A stretch of 64,000 nucleotides of DNA from Paucimonas lemoignei (GCF_004342585.1 NZ_SLZQ01000002.1:372001-436000); one strand, 5' to 3'; shown: positions 1 through 8,268, counted from the stretch's first letter. Notes: generated by a model from the letters alone, not told the origin. Numbers and translations are program-made.

Positions 1-60
1 CGCTGCTGATCGTGCCGCTATTGCCGGCTGTGGCTTGAAATTCGCATTACGCATTCAATG

Positions 61-87
61 AAGGCAGCTGCGGCTGCCTTTTCTGTT
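61..87 (+). terminator. Intrinsic terminator of a gene that ends at the left window edge
   Basis: An 8-bp perfect stem (AAGGCAGC, loop TGCG, GCTGCCTT) is followed by a T-rich run. Two open frames enter from the left edge and stop at 36-38 (hydrophobic end, LLIVPLLPAVA) and 59-61, so a plus-strand gene probably ends here. Too little of it is present to name. Confidence 0.6.
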
Positions 88-205
88 TGGTCTTACGCTG
101 CTTGTGCTGCCTATTGACTGCTGCCTACTACGCGCTACGTATGATTTGCGCATCATGGCGGTGAGGAATTCCCACAAGGCACGGTAGCTTTGCTACCCTG
201 TCGGC

Positions 206-1447
206 ATGGCAGGAGACCAAAAGACAATCGGCCTGGTATTGACAGGCGGTGGCGCGCGCGCCGCCTACCAGGTGGGCGTGCTGCAAGCCGTGCAAGCGAT
301 CTTGCGCGAAGCGGGGCGGGCGGAGTCGCGCTCGCCATTCGACATAGTTTGCGGCACGTCTGCCGGCGCCATCAATGCAACCGCACTGGCGTGCCGCGCC
401 GACGACTTTGCCGAGGGTGTCGGCAAGCTGGTGGAAGTGTGGGAAAACTTCCAGGTCGATCAGGTGTACCGGGCGGATTCGCTGGGCGTCTTGCGATCCG
501 GCGCGCGCTGGCTCTCGCTCCTTTCGTTCGGCTGGCTTCTGCGGGCCTGGCATGCCAGTCCGCCGATGTCTCTCTTGAACAATACACCGCTGGTCAGCCT
601 GCTGCACCGCATGCTGGACCTGCCGCGCCTGGACGCCGCGCTGGCAAATGGCGATTTGCGCGCGCTGGCTGTGACGGCATCATCCTATACGGCAGGACAC
701 CACCTTACTTTTTACCAGAGCGCGGTCGATATCGAACCCTGGAAGCGCAGCCAGCGCTTTGCGGTGCAGACGCAGATCAGCGTCGAGCATCTGCTGGCCT
801 CGTCGGCGATCCCACTCATATTTCCCGCCACGCCTATCTACTGCAACGACCGGCTGGAGTATTTCGGCGACGGCTCCATGCGCCAATTGGCGCCGATTTC
901 TCCGGCGATTCATCTCGGGGCCGACAAGGTTCTGGTGATCGGCGCCGGACGCCTGGTGGAGCCGGATGCTTCGTCTCACGGGGCAGCCGGCTATCCTAGC
1001 CTGGCGCAGATAGCCGGCCATGCGCTGTCCAGCATTTTCCTGGATAGCCTGGCGGTGGATATCGAACGCCTGAATCGCATCAACAATACGCTTTCCCTGT
1101 TGACCGAGGAGCAGCGCAAAAAAACCGCATTGCGGCCTGTCGATATGCTGATCATCGCGCCGTCCGAACGGCTGGACAGCATCGCCAGCCGCCATGTCGG
1201 CAGTCTGCCATTGCCGATCCGAACGCTGTTACGCGGCATCGGCGCCACCGAAGTCCGCGGCGCGGCGCTGGCTTCCTATCTGCTGTTTGAAGCAAGCTAT
1301 ACCGGCGAGCTGATCCGGCTGGGATGGAAAGATACGCAAGCACGTAAAGACGACGTCCTGGCCTTTTTCGAGACTGATCGTCGCTTGGTTCGCCGCACAC
1401 CGGTGCTACCCTCCGTGGCGGAACAAATGTCGGCAGGTAGCGAGTAA
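206..1447 (+). CDS. Patatin-like phospholipase family protein
   Basis: A 413-residue protein of the patatin/RssA fold, which uses a Ser-Asp dyad to hydrolyse acyl esters of lipids. The glycine-rich oxyanion stretch GGGARAAYQ lies at residues 14-22, the nucleophile elbow GTSAG at 50-54 (Ser52), and the catalytic Asp in DGS at about 222. No signal peptide is visible, so a cytoplasmic or inner-face location is likely. The substrate is unknown. The start is the ATG preceding AGDQKTIGLVLTGGG, because the family begins just before the glycine loop; the ribosome site is weak. A loose TTGACT box at 114-119 with TATGAT at 140-145 is a possible promoter, but the spacing is long. It stands alone, with a convergent gene downstream. 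Confidence 0.88.
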   Translation: MAGDQKTIGLVLTGGGARAAYQVGVLQAVQAILREAGRAESRSPFDIVCGTSAGAINATALACRADDFAEGVGKLVEVWENFQVDQVYRADSLGVLRSGARWLSLLSFGWLLRAWHASPPMSLLNNTPLVSLLHRMLDLPRLDAALANGDLRALAVTASSYTAGHHLTFYQSAVDIEPWKRSQRFAVQTQISVEHLLASSAIPLIFPATPIYCNDRLEYFGDGSMRQLAPISPAIHLGADKVLVIGAGRLVEPDASSHGAAGYPSLAQIAGHALSSIFLDSLAVDIERLNRINNTLSLLTEEQRKKTALRPVDMLIIAPSERLDSIASRHVGSLPLPIRTLLRGIGATEVRGAALASYLLFEASYTGELIRLGWKDTQARKDDVLAFFETDRRLVRRTPVLPSVAEQMSAGSE

Positions 1448-1474
1448 AAAGAAAGCCGGCTAGTGCCGGCTTTC
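1446..1474 (-). terminator. Intrinsic terminator for the His-rich protein gene
   Basis: A 10-bp perfect stem, GAAAGCCGGC (1451-1460) with GCCGGCTTTC (1465-1474) and loop TAGT. On the minus strand it is followed by TTTTT, so it mainly terminates the gene at 1497-1838. It may also slow plus-strand transcripts of the phospholipase gene. Confidence 0.75.
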
Positions 1475-1496
1475 GGGAAGTTTATTATCTGGCTTA

Positions 1497-1838
1497 CTAG
1501 CGACCCTGGCGGAAATTGCCGCCATTGTAGTCGCGGTGATGATGGTGATGATGGCCGGGACGCTGCTCGACATAATACGGCTGTCCGTAGGTGACGTAGC
1601 CGCTGCCGCCATACACCACTACAGGAGCCGGTTCCACATACACCGGCTGAGGCTGCACATACACTGGCTGGGGATAAGCATACACCGGCGGTGGCGGAGC
1701 ATACACTACTGCAGGCCCGGAACTAATGCCAACCGACCAGTTGACGCCGGAACGGTCGCCCGCGTGTGCCACGGATGTCACTGCGGACAAGGCAAGCAGC
1801 ATACCGGCAAGCGTGGCAGAGAAAAATTTTGAGTTCAT
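1497..1838 (-). CDS. Small secreted Tyr/Pro/Val-rich protein with a His6 tract
   Basis: A 113-residue protein of unknown function. Residues 1-26 form a signal peptide ending in VAHA. The mature part holds degenerate repeats of the type YPQPVYVQPQPVYVEPAP (about residues 45-75), a Gly/Tyr segment, and six consecutive histidines near residues 97-102 before a short basic end. Similar small Tyr/Pro-rich exported proteins are common in Burkholderiales and are usually left as hypothetical. The His tract could bind metal ions, but that is inference. It is monocistronic, with its own terminator and a long AT-rich region upstream. Confidence 0.75.
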   Translation of the reverse strand: MNSKFFSATLAGMLLALSAVTSVAHAGDRSGVNWSVGISSGPAVVYAPPPPVYAYPQPVYVQPQPVYVEPAPVVVYGGSGYVTYGQPYYVEQRPGHHHHHHRDYNGGNFRQGR

Positions 1839-2162
1839 GGCGATTCCTTATATTCACTGGTATCTATTAGACGCCAGTTTTTAGAGGAATGGGGTAGCGT
1901 ATGCGGCTCGTGGACGACAAATTTTTGCAACAATTTGTATCTGCTCTGGAATCTTAAAAGTTAGATCACTAATGTTGATCCTTAACAGGTATTTTGATGC
2001 CTGCACCTGGCATAAAGCTACAGATTTGTCGGCAAATCTATCGAGTAATGCGTTGTAAAAACGTAAATTAGTTGATTCATTTTCAGCAACAAGTTACGCT
2101 ACAGCATTAGTGCTTTAATTCCTGCTTAAGAAACTTGGCATTGAAAACATGAGGTTTATGGC
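1839..2162. other. AT-rich divergent intergenic region
   Basis: This separates the divergent His-rich protein and RNase genes. I see no ORF or RNA gene. A 7-bp inverted repeat (ACAAATT at 1917-1923, AATTTGT at 1932-1938) is the only structure noted. Promoters for both flanking genes should lie here, but I could not place convincing boxes. Confidence 0.5.
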
Positions 2163-2531
2163 GTGAACCTGGCAAGACGCATCATCTTTGCTTTCATAGC
2201 CCTCTTGCTCTCTTTTGGCGTCTGGGCCAAGGGGCCAGCGCCGCTAGGCGTTATCGCGGTACGCGACTTGCCGGTAGAAGCGCAAGAAACCCTGGTCCTG
2301 ATCAAACGCGGAGGTCCCTATCCCTATGCCAAGGATGGCGTAATTTTCAAAAATTACGAGGGAATATTACCTAGAAAAGAGCGTGGGTATTATCGCGAAT
2401 TCACGGTGAAAACGCCGGGCGTCCGCCATCGGGGAGCACGCCGGATCATTTCCGGCGGAACGCTACAGCAGGGGCAAGAATACTTTTATACCGATGACCA
2501 CTATGTCAGTTTCAAGCGTATCAGAGAATAA
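2163..2531 (+). CDS. Secreted guanyl-specific ribonuclease (barnase / RNase Sa superfamily)
   Basis: A 122-residue exported RNase. Residues 1-22 are a signal peptide (MNLARRIIFAFIALLLSFGVWA). The mature part follows the microbial RNase Sa/barnase pattern: LPVEAQETL, then GPYPYAKDGVIFKN, then YYREFTVKTPG carrying the presumed catalytic Glu79, then RHRGARRII with the basic active-site arginines, and DDHYVSF with the presumed catalytic His113. The start is GTG at 2163, with GAGG about 8 nt upstream; an ATG at 2158 is out of frame and stops at once. The inhibitor gene follows 19 nt after its stop. It could serve nutrient RNA degradation or competition. Confidence 0.88.
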   Translation: MNLARRIIFAFIALLLSFGVWAKGPAPLGVIAVRDLPVEAQETLVLIKRGGPYPYAKDGVIFKNYEGILPRKERGYYREFTVKTPGVRHRGARRIISGGTLQQGQEYFYTDDHYVSFKRIRE

Positions 2532-2550
2532 TCATCAAGGCGCAGAGCCC

Positions 2551-2949
2551 ATGAATTTGCTGATGAGCGTGTCGCCCAACGTGGTGCAGTCGATTCGCGC
2601 CTTTCGCGTAAGCGATCTGCAGGAAGAGGCGAAGCGCCTCGGGCAGCATTTTCTTTATGCTTATTGTGCTGATGCGACTACCAAACTACAGGTCCTGTCG
2701 GTCATCGCCACGGCTTTTCATTTCCCCAGGCATTTCGGAAAAAACTTCGATGCCCTGGAAGACTGCCTGACTGATTTGCCATTCAAGGCGGGAAAGCAGC
2801 CTGGTTTCCTGATCGTCCTGGAACAGTTGCCCAATACGCCGAAATTCGACCGGGATGCCCGCGAAACCCTGCTGGATGTATTTCGCGATGCGGCGGATTT
2901 CTGGGCCGATAAAAAAGTCCCGTTCCGGGTCTTTTATTCATTCCAGTGA
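2551..2949 (+). CDS. Barstar-family ribonuclease inhibitor
   Basis: A 132-residue cytoplasmic protein of the barstar family, which binds and blocks barnase-type RNases inside the producing cell. The diagnostic stretch HFPRHFGKNFDALEDCLTD is present, with the acidic residues that in barstar fill the RNase active site, and the C-terminal segment VPFRVFYS matches the family's last strand. The ATG at 2551 was chosen because AAGG sits 10 nt upstream and it lies after the RNase stop. An in-frame ATG at 2494 inside the RNase gene would add 19 unrelated residues. Its place right behind the RNase gene supports a toxin/immunity or enzyme/inhibitor pair. Confidence 0.88.
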   Translation: MNLLMSVSPNVVQSIRAFRVSDLQEEAKRLGQHFLYAYCADATTKLQVLSVIATAFHFPRHFGKNFDALEDCLTDLPFKAGKQPGFLIVLEQLPNTPKFDRDARETLLDVFRDAADFWADKKVPFRVFYSFQ

Positions 2950-3058
2950 GTGACACACGGTATTGGCTTTCTCTTATTTGGCCAATAAATGACGGTTTTG
3001 CCATCGTTTGACCTGCATTTCGACGCAGGCTTCCTGCCGGGCAAGGGTGCACGTGCGG

Positions 3059-3064
3059 TACAAT
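3059..3064 (+). promoter_or_regulatory. -10 box of purN, probably giving a leaderless mRNA
   Basis: TACAAT ends 7 nt before the purN ATG at 3072, and no Shine-Dalgarno sequence lies between. Transcription would start at or next to the A of the start codon. No good -35 box is visible at 16-18 bp. Confidence 0.5.
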
Positions 3065-3071
3065 GCCGGCC

Positions 3072-3683
3072 ATGAAAAATCTAGTTATTCTGATTTCCGG
3101 GCGTGGCAGCAACATGCAAGCCATCGTTGAAGCGGCGCAATCGGAAAAATGGCCGGTCAATATCGCCGCCGTTATCAGTAATCGTGCCGATGCAGCCGGC
3201 CTTGAGTACGCTGCAGCCAAAGGTATTCCAACTGCAGTAGTCGTGAGCAAGAACTACCCGGATCGCGCGGAATTCGATGCGGCATTGCAGGCTGAAATCG
3301 ACCGTTATGCCCCCAACCTGGTAGTTCTCGCGGGCTTCATGCGCATCTTGACTGCCCCGTTCGTCGAGCATTATGCCGGCCGCATGATGAATATCCATCC
3401 CTCGTTGCTGCCGAGCTTCCCGGGGCTGGCGACTCACCAGCAAGCCTTGAGCTTTGGCGTCAAAGTGCATGGCGCGACTGTTCATTTTGTCACTGCCGAT
3501 CTTGACCACGGGCCTATCGTGGCGCAGGCGGCTGTCCCCGTGCTGGCGGGAGATACGGAACATTCGCTGTCCGAACGTGTCTTGCAGCAGGAACACATTA
3601 TTTATCCACGCGCAGTACGCTGGTTTCTCGAAGGGCGGCTGACGATCGTGGAAGGGCGTGTCGAAGTCGCCGGCGAAGTTTAA
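3072..3683 (+). CDS. purN: Phosphoribosylglycinamide formyltransferase
   Basis: The enzyme transfers a formyl group from 10-formyltetrahydrofolate to GAR, the third step of purine synthesis, in the cytoplasm. The protein (203 residues) begins MKNLVILISGRGSNMQA, the GAR-binding loop. It carries VLAGFMRILT, then MMNIHPSLLPSFPG with the active-site His, then the Asp-containing DLDHGPIVAQ loop. An ATG 9 nt upstream overlaps the -10 box and is less likely. It is followed 48 nt later by an RsmB-type methyltransferase gene. The translation start appears to be leaderless. Confidence 0.95.
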   Translation: MKNLVILISGRGSNMQAIVEAAQSEKWPVNIAAVISNRADAAGLEYAAAKGIPTAVVVSKNYPDRAEFDAALQAEIDRYAPNLVVLAGFMRILTAPFVEHYAGRMMNIHPSLLPSFPGLATHQQALSFGVKVHGATVHFVTADLDHGPIVAQAAVPVLAGDTEHSLSERVLQQEHIIYPRAVRWFLEGRLTIVEGRVEVAGEV

Positions 3684-3731
3684 GCCTGGCCATAGCTCGC
3701 CCTAAGTTAGTCATTTAAAAAAGGAATATTC

Positions 3732-4988
3732 ATGAGATTGCCACCCGCAATCATCGGCCATACCGATGACGTCTTGCGCGAAGTCCTGCGTTTCGCCGGG
3801 CCGGCGGACGTCACGTTGTCACGTTATTTTCGCGACCATCCCAAGCTCGGCTCGCGTGAGCGTGGCGTGATTGCCGAAGCAGTCTATTCAGTTTTGCGCA
3901 ACAAGCTTGTCTACACCAATTTCGCCGAGTCCGGCAGCGGCCCGGCAATGCGCCGCATGAGCTTGCTCGGATTGGCGGAGACCGTCGGCTTCGATGCGCT
4001 GGGCGGGCTGGAGGAGCAAGAGTCGCAATGGTTGTCGCGCGTGATGCAGATCGATCGCGCCACCTTGCCTTTGGCCTTGCGTACCAACCTGCCGCCATGG
4101 CTGTTCGACAAGCTGCTGGCGCGCGAAGGAGAGGCCGGACTTGAGGAATTGGCCGCGGCTTTGAATCGTCCGGCGCCGCTCGACTTGCGCGTCAATAGCC
4201 TGAAAGCCTCGCGCGAGGATGTCATTCGCGAATTGGCGCAAGCACCGATTATTGCCGAGCCGACGCCTTATGCGCCGCTGGGCATCCGCATCATGAAAAA
4301 GCCGGCATTGCAGAATCTGCCGCTGTTTCAAAGCGGCGCCATCGAAGTGCAGGACGAGGGCAGCCAGTTGCTGGCCCAGATCGTCGGCGCCAAGCGCGGC
4401 GAGATGGTGGTGGACTTCTGTGCCGGCGCCGGCGGCAAGACCCTGGCGCTCGGCGCGGCGATGCGCAATACCGGCCGCCTGTATGCCTTCGATGTTTCCG
4501 ACAAGCGCCTGGCTAAGTTGAAGCCGCGCCTGGCGCGCAGCGGTTTATCCAACGTGCATCCGGTCGTCATCGCCCACGAGAACGACGCCAAGGTCAAGCG
4601 CCTGGCGGGCAAGGTGGACCGCGTGCTGGTCGATGCACCTTGCACAGGACTGGGCACCTTGCGCCGCAATCCGGACATGAAGTGGCGCCAGACGCCGGAA
4701 GCGGTCGCTGAACTGAACGGCAAGCAGGCATCGATCCTCGCCAGCGCCTCGCGCCTGGTGAAAGCCGGCGGACGCCTGGTCTATGCCACCTGCAGCCTGC
4801 TGGATGAAGAAAACCAGGCAATCGTCGAACAATTCCTGGCTACCCATGCCGACTTTGCGCTGGTGCCGATGAGCGAAGTGCTGGCCGAGCAAAAAATCGC
4901 GCTGGAAATGCAAGGCTACTTGCAGATGATGCCGCAACGGCACCAGACTGACGGCTTCTTTGCCGCCGTCCTGCAACGCGGGAAGTAA
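3732..4988 (+). CDS. RsmB/NOP-family RNA (cytosine-5) methyltransferase
   Basis: A 418-residue SAM-dependent RNA m5C methyltransferase. The N-terminal third has an NusB/RsmB-like helical region (RERGVIAEAVYSVLRN). The SAM site is VVDFCAGAGGKTLALG near residues 230-245. The two cysteine motifs of the family are present: DAPCTGLGTLRRNPDMKW and YATCSLLDEEN, the second Cys in such enzymes being the nucleophile. RsmB itself modifies C967 of 16S rRNA, but betaproteobacteria often carry a separate rsmB beside fmt and htrA-type genes, so the exact target is uncertain. A clear AAGGA lies 7 nt before the ATG. The mscS-type gene follows after 5 nt. Confidence 0.88.
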   Translation: MRLPPAIIGHTDDVLREVLRFAGPADVTLSRYFRDHPKLGSRERGVIAEAVYSVLRNKLVYTNFAESGSGPAMRRMSLLGLAETVGFDALGGLEEQESQWLSRVMQIDRATLPLALRTNLPPWLFDKLLAREGEAGLEELAAALNRPAPLDLRVNSLKASREDVIRELAQAPIIAEPTPYAPLGIRIMKKPALQNLPLFQSGAIEVQDEGSQLLAQIVGAKRGEMVVDFCAGAGGKTLALGAAMRNTGRLYAFDVSDKRLAKLKPRLARSGLSNVHPVVIAHENDAKVKRLAGKVDRVLVDAPCTGLGTLRRNPDMKWRQTPEAVAELNGKQASILASASRLVKAGGRLVYATCSLLDEENQAIVEQFLATHADFALVPMSEVLAEQKIALEMQGYLQMMPQRHQTDGFFAAVLQRGK

Positions 4989-4993
4989 ATACT

Positions 4994-6286
4994 GTGAAGT
5001 CGACGCTGTTGTCGCCCTTGTGGCAAGACGTCTGGAACGATTTGCAGCATCCCGACGTGCTATGGCAAGTCGTTGCCGTCGCAGCTTGTGTGGCGGTTTC
5101 ATGGGGAATTGCGCGGATCTTGCGGCCGCATTTGTCGGCGCAAGACCGGCAGCGGCGGATTCTCCAGATGGGCGTCGAAGGCATTGCCCCGGCTTTATGG
5201 CCCTTGCTGGCATTTCTGCTGGCCTGGTTGACCCGGATCGCTTTCAGCCAGTGGCAGTCGGTTCATCTGTTGCGCCTGGCGACGACGCTGATCGGCAGTT
5301 TCGCGCTGATTCGCCTGGCCTTCTACGTTTTGCGCCGGGTATTCGTGCGCGGCGGGCGGGTCAGCCCCACACTCCTGCTGGTGGAGCGGGCGATCTCCAC
5401 CTTGGTCTGGGCTGGCGTTGCCTTGCACGTGACGGGACTCCTGCCTGAATTGCTCGAATTCCTGGCGCAGACCAAATTACCAATTGGAAAGAGTCAAGTC
5501 TCCATCCTGGCGATTCTCCAGGCAGCGCTTTTCGTTATCGTCACATTGATCGCCGCTTTATGGATCGGCGCGACGATCGAGGCGCGTCTGATGCATATCG
5601 ACGGCATGCATCGTTCCTTGCGCGTGGTGCTGGTACGTCTCAATAAGTCGGTCTTGATCGTGGTGGCAGTGCTGATCAGCCTATCGCTGGTCGGGATCGA
5701 CCTGACGGTATTGTCGGTATTCGGCGGCGCATTGGGGGTCGGCCTTGGCCTTGGCTTGCAAAAAATCGTCAGTAACTATGTGTCAGGCTTCATCATCCTG
5801 CTGGAGCGCAGCCTGACGATCGGCGACGTGGTAACGGTCGATAAATATACCGGTACGATCCGCGAAATTAACACCCGATATACAACATTGCGTGGTGGCG
5901 ATGGGGCGGATGCGATCATTCCCAATGAAATGCTTTTGTCCAACGCGGTACAGAACCAGTACCTCAGTGATCGGTCAATACGTCAGGTAACAAAAGTTAG
6001 CGTGGGTTATGAGTCGGATATCGATCAGGTGTTGCGCTTGCTGGGGGATACGGTGGCAAGCGTGCCAAGAGTGTTGCAAAACCCCGCTCCAGCTGTATTC
6101 CTGATGAATCTCGGGGCAGACGGACTGGAACTGGATGTGTCTTTCTGGATTGGCGACCCGGAAAATGGACGGGGAAATGTGTTGTCGGACGTCAATATTG
6201 CCATCCTGCGCGCTCTCAATGCGCATCAGATCAATATTCCATACCCACAGCGTGAAGTAAGATTAGTTAGCAAAAATGAAACTTGA
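4994..6286 (+). CDS. MscS-type mechanosensitive ion channel
   Basis: A 430-residue inner-membrane protein. About six hydrophobic segments cover the first 280 residues. The pore helix and start of the beta domain are recognisable: SVFGGALGVGLGLGLQKIVSNYVSGFIILLERSLTIGD, which closely follows the MscS signature. A cytoplasmic alpha/beta vestibule follows to the C-terminus. Such channels open on hypo-osmotic shock to release solutes. The start is GTG at 4994, only 5 nt after the methyltransferase stop, suggesting co-translation. It is longer than E. coli MscS (286), with extra N-terminal membrane segments as in YbdG/YjeP-like members. Confidence 0.9.
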   Translation: MKSTLLSPLWQDVWNDLQHPDVLWQVVAVAACVAVSWGIARILRPHLSAQDRQRRILQMGVEGIAPALWPLLAFLLAWLTRIAFSQWQSVHLLRLATTLIGSFALIRLAFYVLRRVFVRGGRVSPTLLLVERAISTLVWAGVALHVTGLLPELLEFLAQTKLPIGKSQVSILAILQAALFVIVTLIAALWIGATIEARLMHIDGMHRSLRVVLVRLNKSVLIVVAVLISLSLVGIDLTVLSVFGGALGVGLGLGLQKIVSNYVSGFIILLERSLTIGDVVTVDKYTGTIREINTRYTTLRGGDGADAIIPNEMLLSNAVQNQYLSDRSIRQVTKVSVGYESDIDQVLRLLGDTVASVPRVLQNPAPAVFLMNLGADGLELDVSFWIGDPENGRGNVLSDVNIAILRALNAHQINIPYPQREVRLVSKNET

Positions 6287-6314
6287 TTTCTCGGGGTGCC
6301 TGGAGAAAAAAGGG

Positions 6315-6320
6315 TACAAT
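6315..6320 (+). promoter_or_regulatory. -10 box upstream of the desaturase gene
   Basis: TACAAT lies 67 nt before the desaturase ATG, just after the mscS-type gene ends. No -35 match is found at normal spacing (TTGATT at 6283-6288 is 26 bp away), so the call rests on the -10 box alone. Confidence 0.35.
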
Positions 6321-6341
6321 GCAGAGAAGATCAATAAAAAC

Positions 6342-6380
6342 ATGGGTTTAAACGTGGCTTTGAGCATTAGGCGAAGCTGA
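6342..6380 (+). CDS. Possible 12-codon upstream ORF of the desaturase gene
   Basis: ATG at 6342 opens a 12-residue frame (MGLNVALSIRRS) whose TGA at 6378-6380 runs into the GAGGAAGAG ribosome site of the desaturase. Ribosomes finishing it would land on the downstream start, so it could couple or modulate translation. It lacks a strong ribosome site of its own and may be chance. Confidence 0.2.
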   Translation: MGLNVALSIRRS

Positions 6381-6387
6381 GGAAGAG

Positions 6388-7602
6388 ATGAATTTTTGGA
6401 GCATGAACACATTGGATACAATCTTGAATTTTCTGGCGAATGGTCTGACTGGCGCCAGCGGCTGGGAAATACTCGTCTACACTCTGATAGTGACCCATAT
6501 CACCATCGCGGGCGTGACGCTGTATCTGCATCGTTGCCAGGCTCATCGGGGACTGGAGTTGCACGCCATCCCCAGTCACTTTTTCCGCTTCTGGCTGTGG
6601 CTGACCACCGGCATGATGACCAAGCAGTGGGCAGCCATCCATCGCAAGCACCACGCCAAATGCGAAACTGAAGAAGATCCGCACAGCCCGGTCACGCGCG
6701 GCATTAAAAAGGTCTTCCTTGAAGGCGCCGAGCTGTATCGCGCCGAGGCCAAGAATGCCGAAACCATGGAGAAATACGGCCATGGCACGCCGGATGACTG
6801 GATCGAACATAACCTGTACTCGAAGCACAGCGGCAAAGGCATCGTGCTCATGCTGATCATTAACGTCCTGCTGTTCGGCGTTATTGGCCTGTCCGTCTGG
6901 GCGGTGCAGATGTTCTGGATTCCCTTTTGGGCTGCCGGCGTGGTCAATGGTATCGGTCACTTCTGGGGCTACCGCAACTACGACTGCACTGATGCATCGA
7001 CCAACGTTTTCCCATGGGGCATCATCATCGGCGGTGAAGAGCTGCACAACAATCACCACACTTTCGGTACTTCCGCCAAGTTTTCTTCGAAGTGGTACGA
7101 GTTCGATATTGGCTGGATGTATATCTGCATCCTGAAGAGCGTCGGCCTGGCCAAGGTAAAGAAGGTTGCGCCCGTGCCCAAGTTCGACCGCGAGAAATTG
7201 GTCGCCGACTTTGCTACCCTGCAGGCAGTCATCGCCAACCGCTACGATGTCATGGCGAAGTACGCTAAATCATTGAAGCAAGCCTGGCACGAAGAACTGG
7301 AGCATTTGAAATCCAAGTCGCAGCTGGAGTCGGGCGTGCTGAAATCGTCGCGCAAGCTGCTGGAGAGTGAACCGGCCAAGCTGGCTGAGCCGCAAAAGCT
7401 GCAGCTTTCTGCCGTGCTGGCGCATAGCAAGCCACTGAAAACCATGCACGACATGCGTGTCGAACTGGCTGGAATCTGGGATCGTTCGCATGCCAGCCGC
7501 GAACAATTGCTCCAGCAACTGCAAGACTGGTGCGCGCGTGCCGAATCTTCCGGCATCAAGGCGCTGCAGGAATTCTCGATGCGTTTGCGCAGCTATGCCT
7601 AA
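6388..7602 (+). CDS. Membrane fatty acid desaturase (delta-9 type)
   Basis: A 404-residue di-iron membrane desaturase that introduces a double bond in acyl chains to adjust membrane fluidity. The three histidine clusters that bind iron are all present: HRCQAH (48-53), HRKHH (85-89) and HNNHH (220-224), separated by hydrophobic segments as in acyl-CoA/acyl-lipid desaturases. After about residue 270 a charged helical tail of about 130 residues follows that is not part of the catalytic core. GAGGAAGAG precedes the ATG. A terminator follows. The substrate (acyl-CoA or phospholipid) cannot be told from the sequence. Confidence 0.92.
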   Translation: MNFWSMNTLDTILNFLANGLTGASGWEILVYTLIVTHITIAGVTLYLHRCQAHRGLELHAIPSHFFRFWLWLTTGMMTKQWAAIHRKHHAKCETEEDPHSPVTRGIKKVFLEGAELYRAEAKNAETMEKYGHGTPDDWIEHNLYSKHSGKGIVLMLIINVLLFGVIGLSVWAVQMFWIPFWAAGVVNGIGHFWGYRNYDCTDASTNVFPWGIIIGGEELHNNHHTFGTSAKFSSKWYEFDIGWMYICILKSVGLAKVKKVAPVPKFDREKLVADFATLQAVIANRYDVMAKYAKSLKQAWHEELEHLKSKSQLESGVLKSSRKLLESEPAKLAEPQKLQLSAVLAHSKPLKTMHDMRVELAGIWDRSHASREQLLQQLQDWCARAESSGIKALQEFSMRLRSYA

Positions 7603-7624
7603 GGCTTAGTGCGATGTAAAAGAG

Positions 7625-7655
7625 ACGGCCCGCCATGCGGGCCGTTTTTATTTTC
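7625..7655 (+). terminator. Intrinsic terminator of the desaturase gene
   Basis: A 9-bp perfect stem, ACGGCCCGC (7625-7633) with GCGGGCCGT (7637-7645), three-base loop, followed by a T-rich run (TTTTTATTTT). Confidence 0.9.
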
Positions 7656-7743
7656 AGGGTGCGTGCTCTTCTAAAGGCCCGATCCGGCTCTGCAAGCAAA
7701 TTGACGGGCAAGCTTGACCAACGCAAGCCAGTGGCAGGGCAAT

Positions 7744-7778
7744 AAAAAACCCGCAGTGTTTTTCGCTGCGGGTTTTTT
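7744..7778 (-). terminator. Terminator of the rpmB-rpmG operon (bidirectional)
   Basis: CCCGCAG (7750-7756) pairs with CTGCGGG (7766-7772), flanked by A6 on the left and T6 on the right. It can work on either strand. It stands 17 nt after the rpmG stop. Confidence 0.88.
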
Positions 7779-7794
7779 GCGATTCCAGGATCAA

Positions 7795-7962
7795 TTACTT
7801 GATCTTGGTTTCCTTGTATTCGACATGCTTGCGTGCCTTGGGATCGAACTTCATGATCGCCATTTTTTCAGGCATGGTGCGCTTGTTCTTGGTAGTGGTA
7901 TAGAAGTGACCGGTACCTGCGGTCGACTCCAGCTTGATTTTGTCGCGGCCAGATTTCGCCAT
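7795..7962 (-). CDS. rpmG: 50S ribosomal protein L33
   Basis: A 55-residue large-subunit protein, [20 protein letters not shown] at its start and [14 protein letters not shown] at its end. It belongs to the form lacking the two CxxC zinc pairs, so it is the zinc-independent paralogue. It lies 30 nt downstream of rpmB in the usual rpmB-rpmG operon and ends at a strong terminator. Confidence 0.97.
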   Translation of the reverse strand: MAKSGRDKIKLESTAGTGHFYTTTKNKRTMPEKMAIMKFDPKARKHVEYKETKIK

Positions 7963-7992
7963 GATGAATTCCTTTGTTTAAATTACTGCAGC

Positions 7993-8229
7993 TTAGATCT
8001 TTTCGCCACGAGCACGCATGTCGGCCAGAACGGCGTCGATGCCGATCTTGTCGATGACGCGCAGGCCGGCGTTGGACAGGCGCAGCGAAACCCAGCGGTT
8101 TTCGGATTCAACGAAAATGCGGCGGTTTTGCAGGTTCGGCAAAAAGCGACGCTTCGTCTTGTTGTTTGCATGGGAAACGTTGTTGCCGACCATCGGCCCC
8201 TTCCCGGTGACTTGGCAAACACGTGCCAT
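7993..8229 (-). CDS. rpmB: 50S ribosomal protein L28
   Basis: A 78-residue L28 beginning [34 protein letters not shown] cut here to its recognisable core ([20 protein letters not shown]). It assembles into the large ribosomal subunit. An AAGGAG-type site (minus-strand TTAAGGAGTT) precedes the ATG. It is the first gene of the rpmB-rpmG operon and has its own promoter at 8269-8297. Confidence 0.97.
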   Translation of the reverse strand: MARVCQVTGKGPMVGNNVSHANNKTKRRFLPNLQNRRIFVESENRWVSLRLSNAGLRVIDKIGIDAVLADMRARGEKI

Positions 8230-8268
8230 GATTAACTCCTTAAAAATTCCGAAATTTGGAAAAACGTG

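Noticed and set aside
1536-1560. His6 tract as vector contamination
   Set aside because: It is inside a native secreted gene with its own terminator and chromosomal flanks.
1660-1690. Short direct repeats (CATACAC spaced about 20-24 bp) that could look like a CRISPR array
   Set aside because: They encode the Pro/Tyr/Val repeats of the secreted protein; units are degenerate and far too short.
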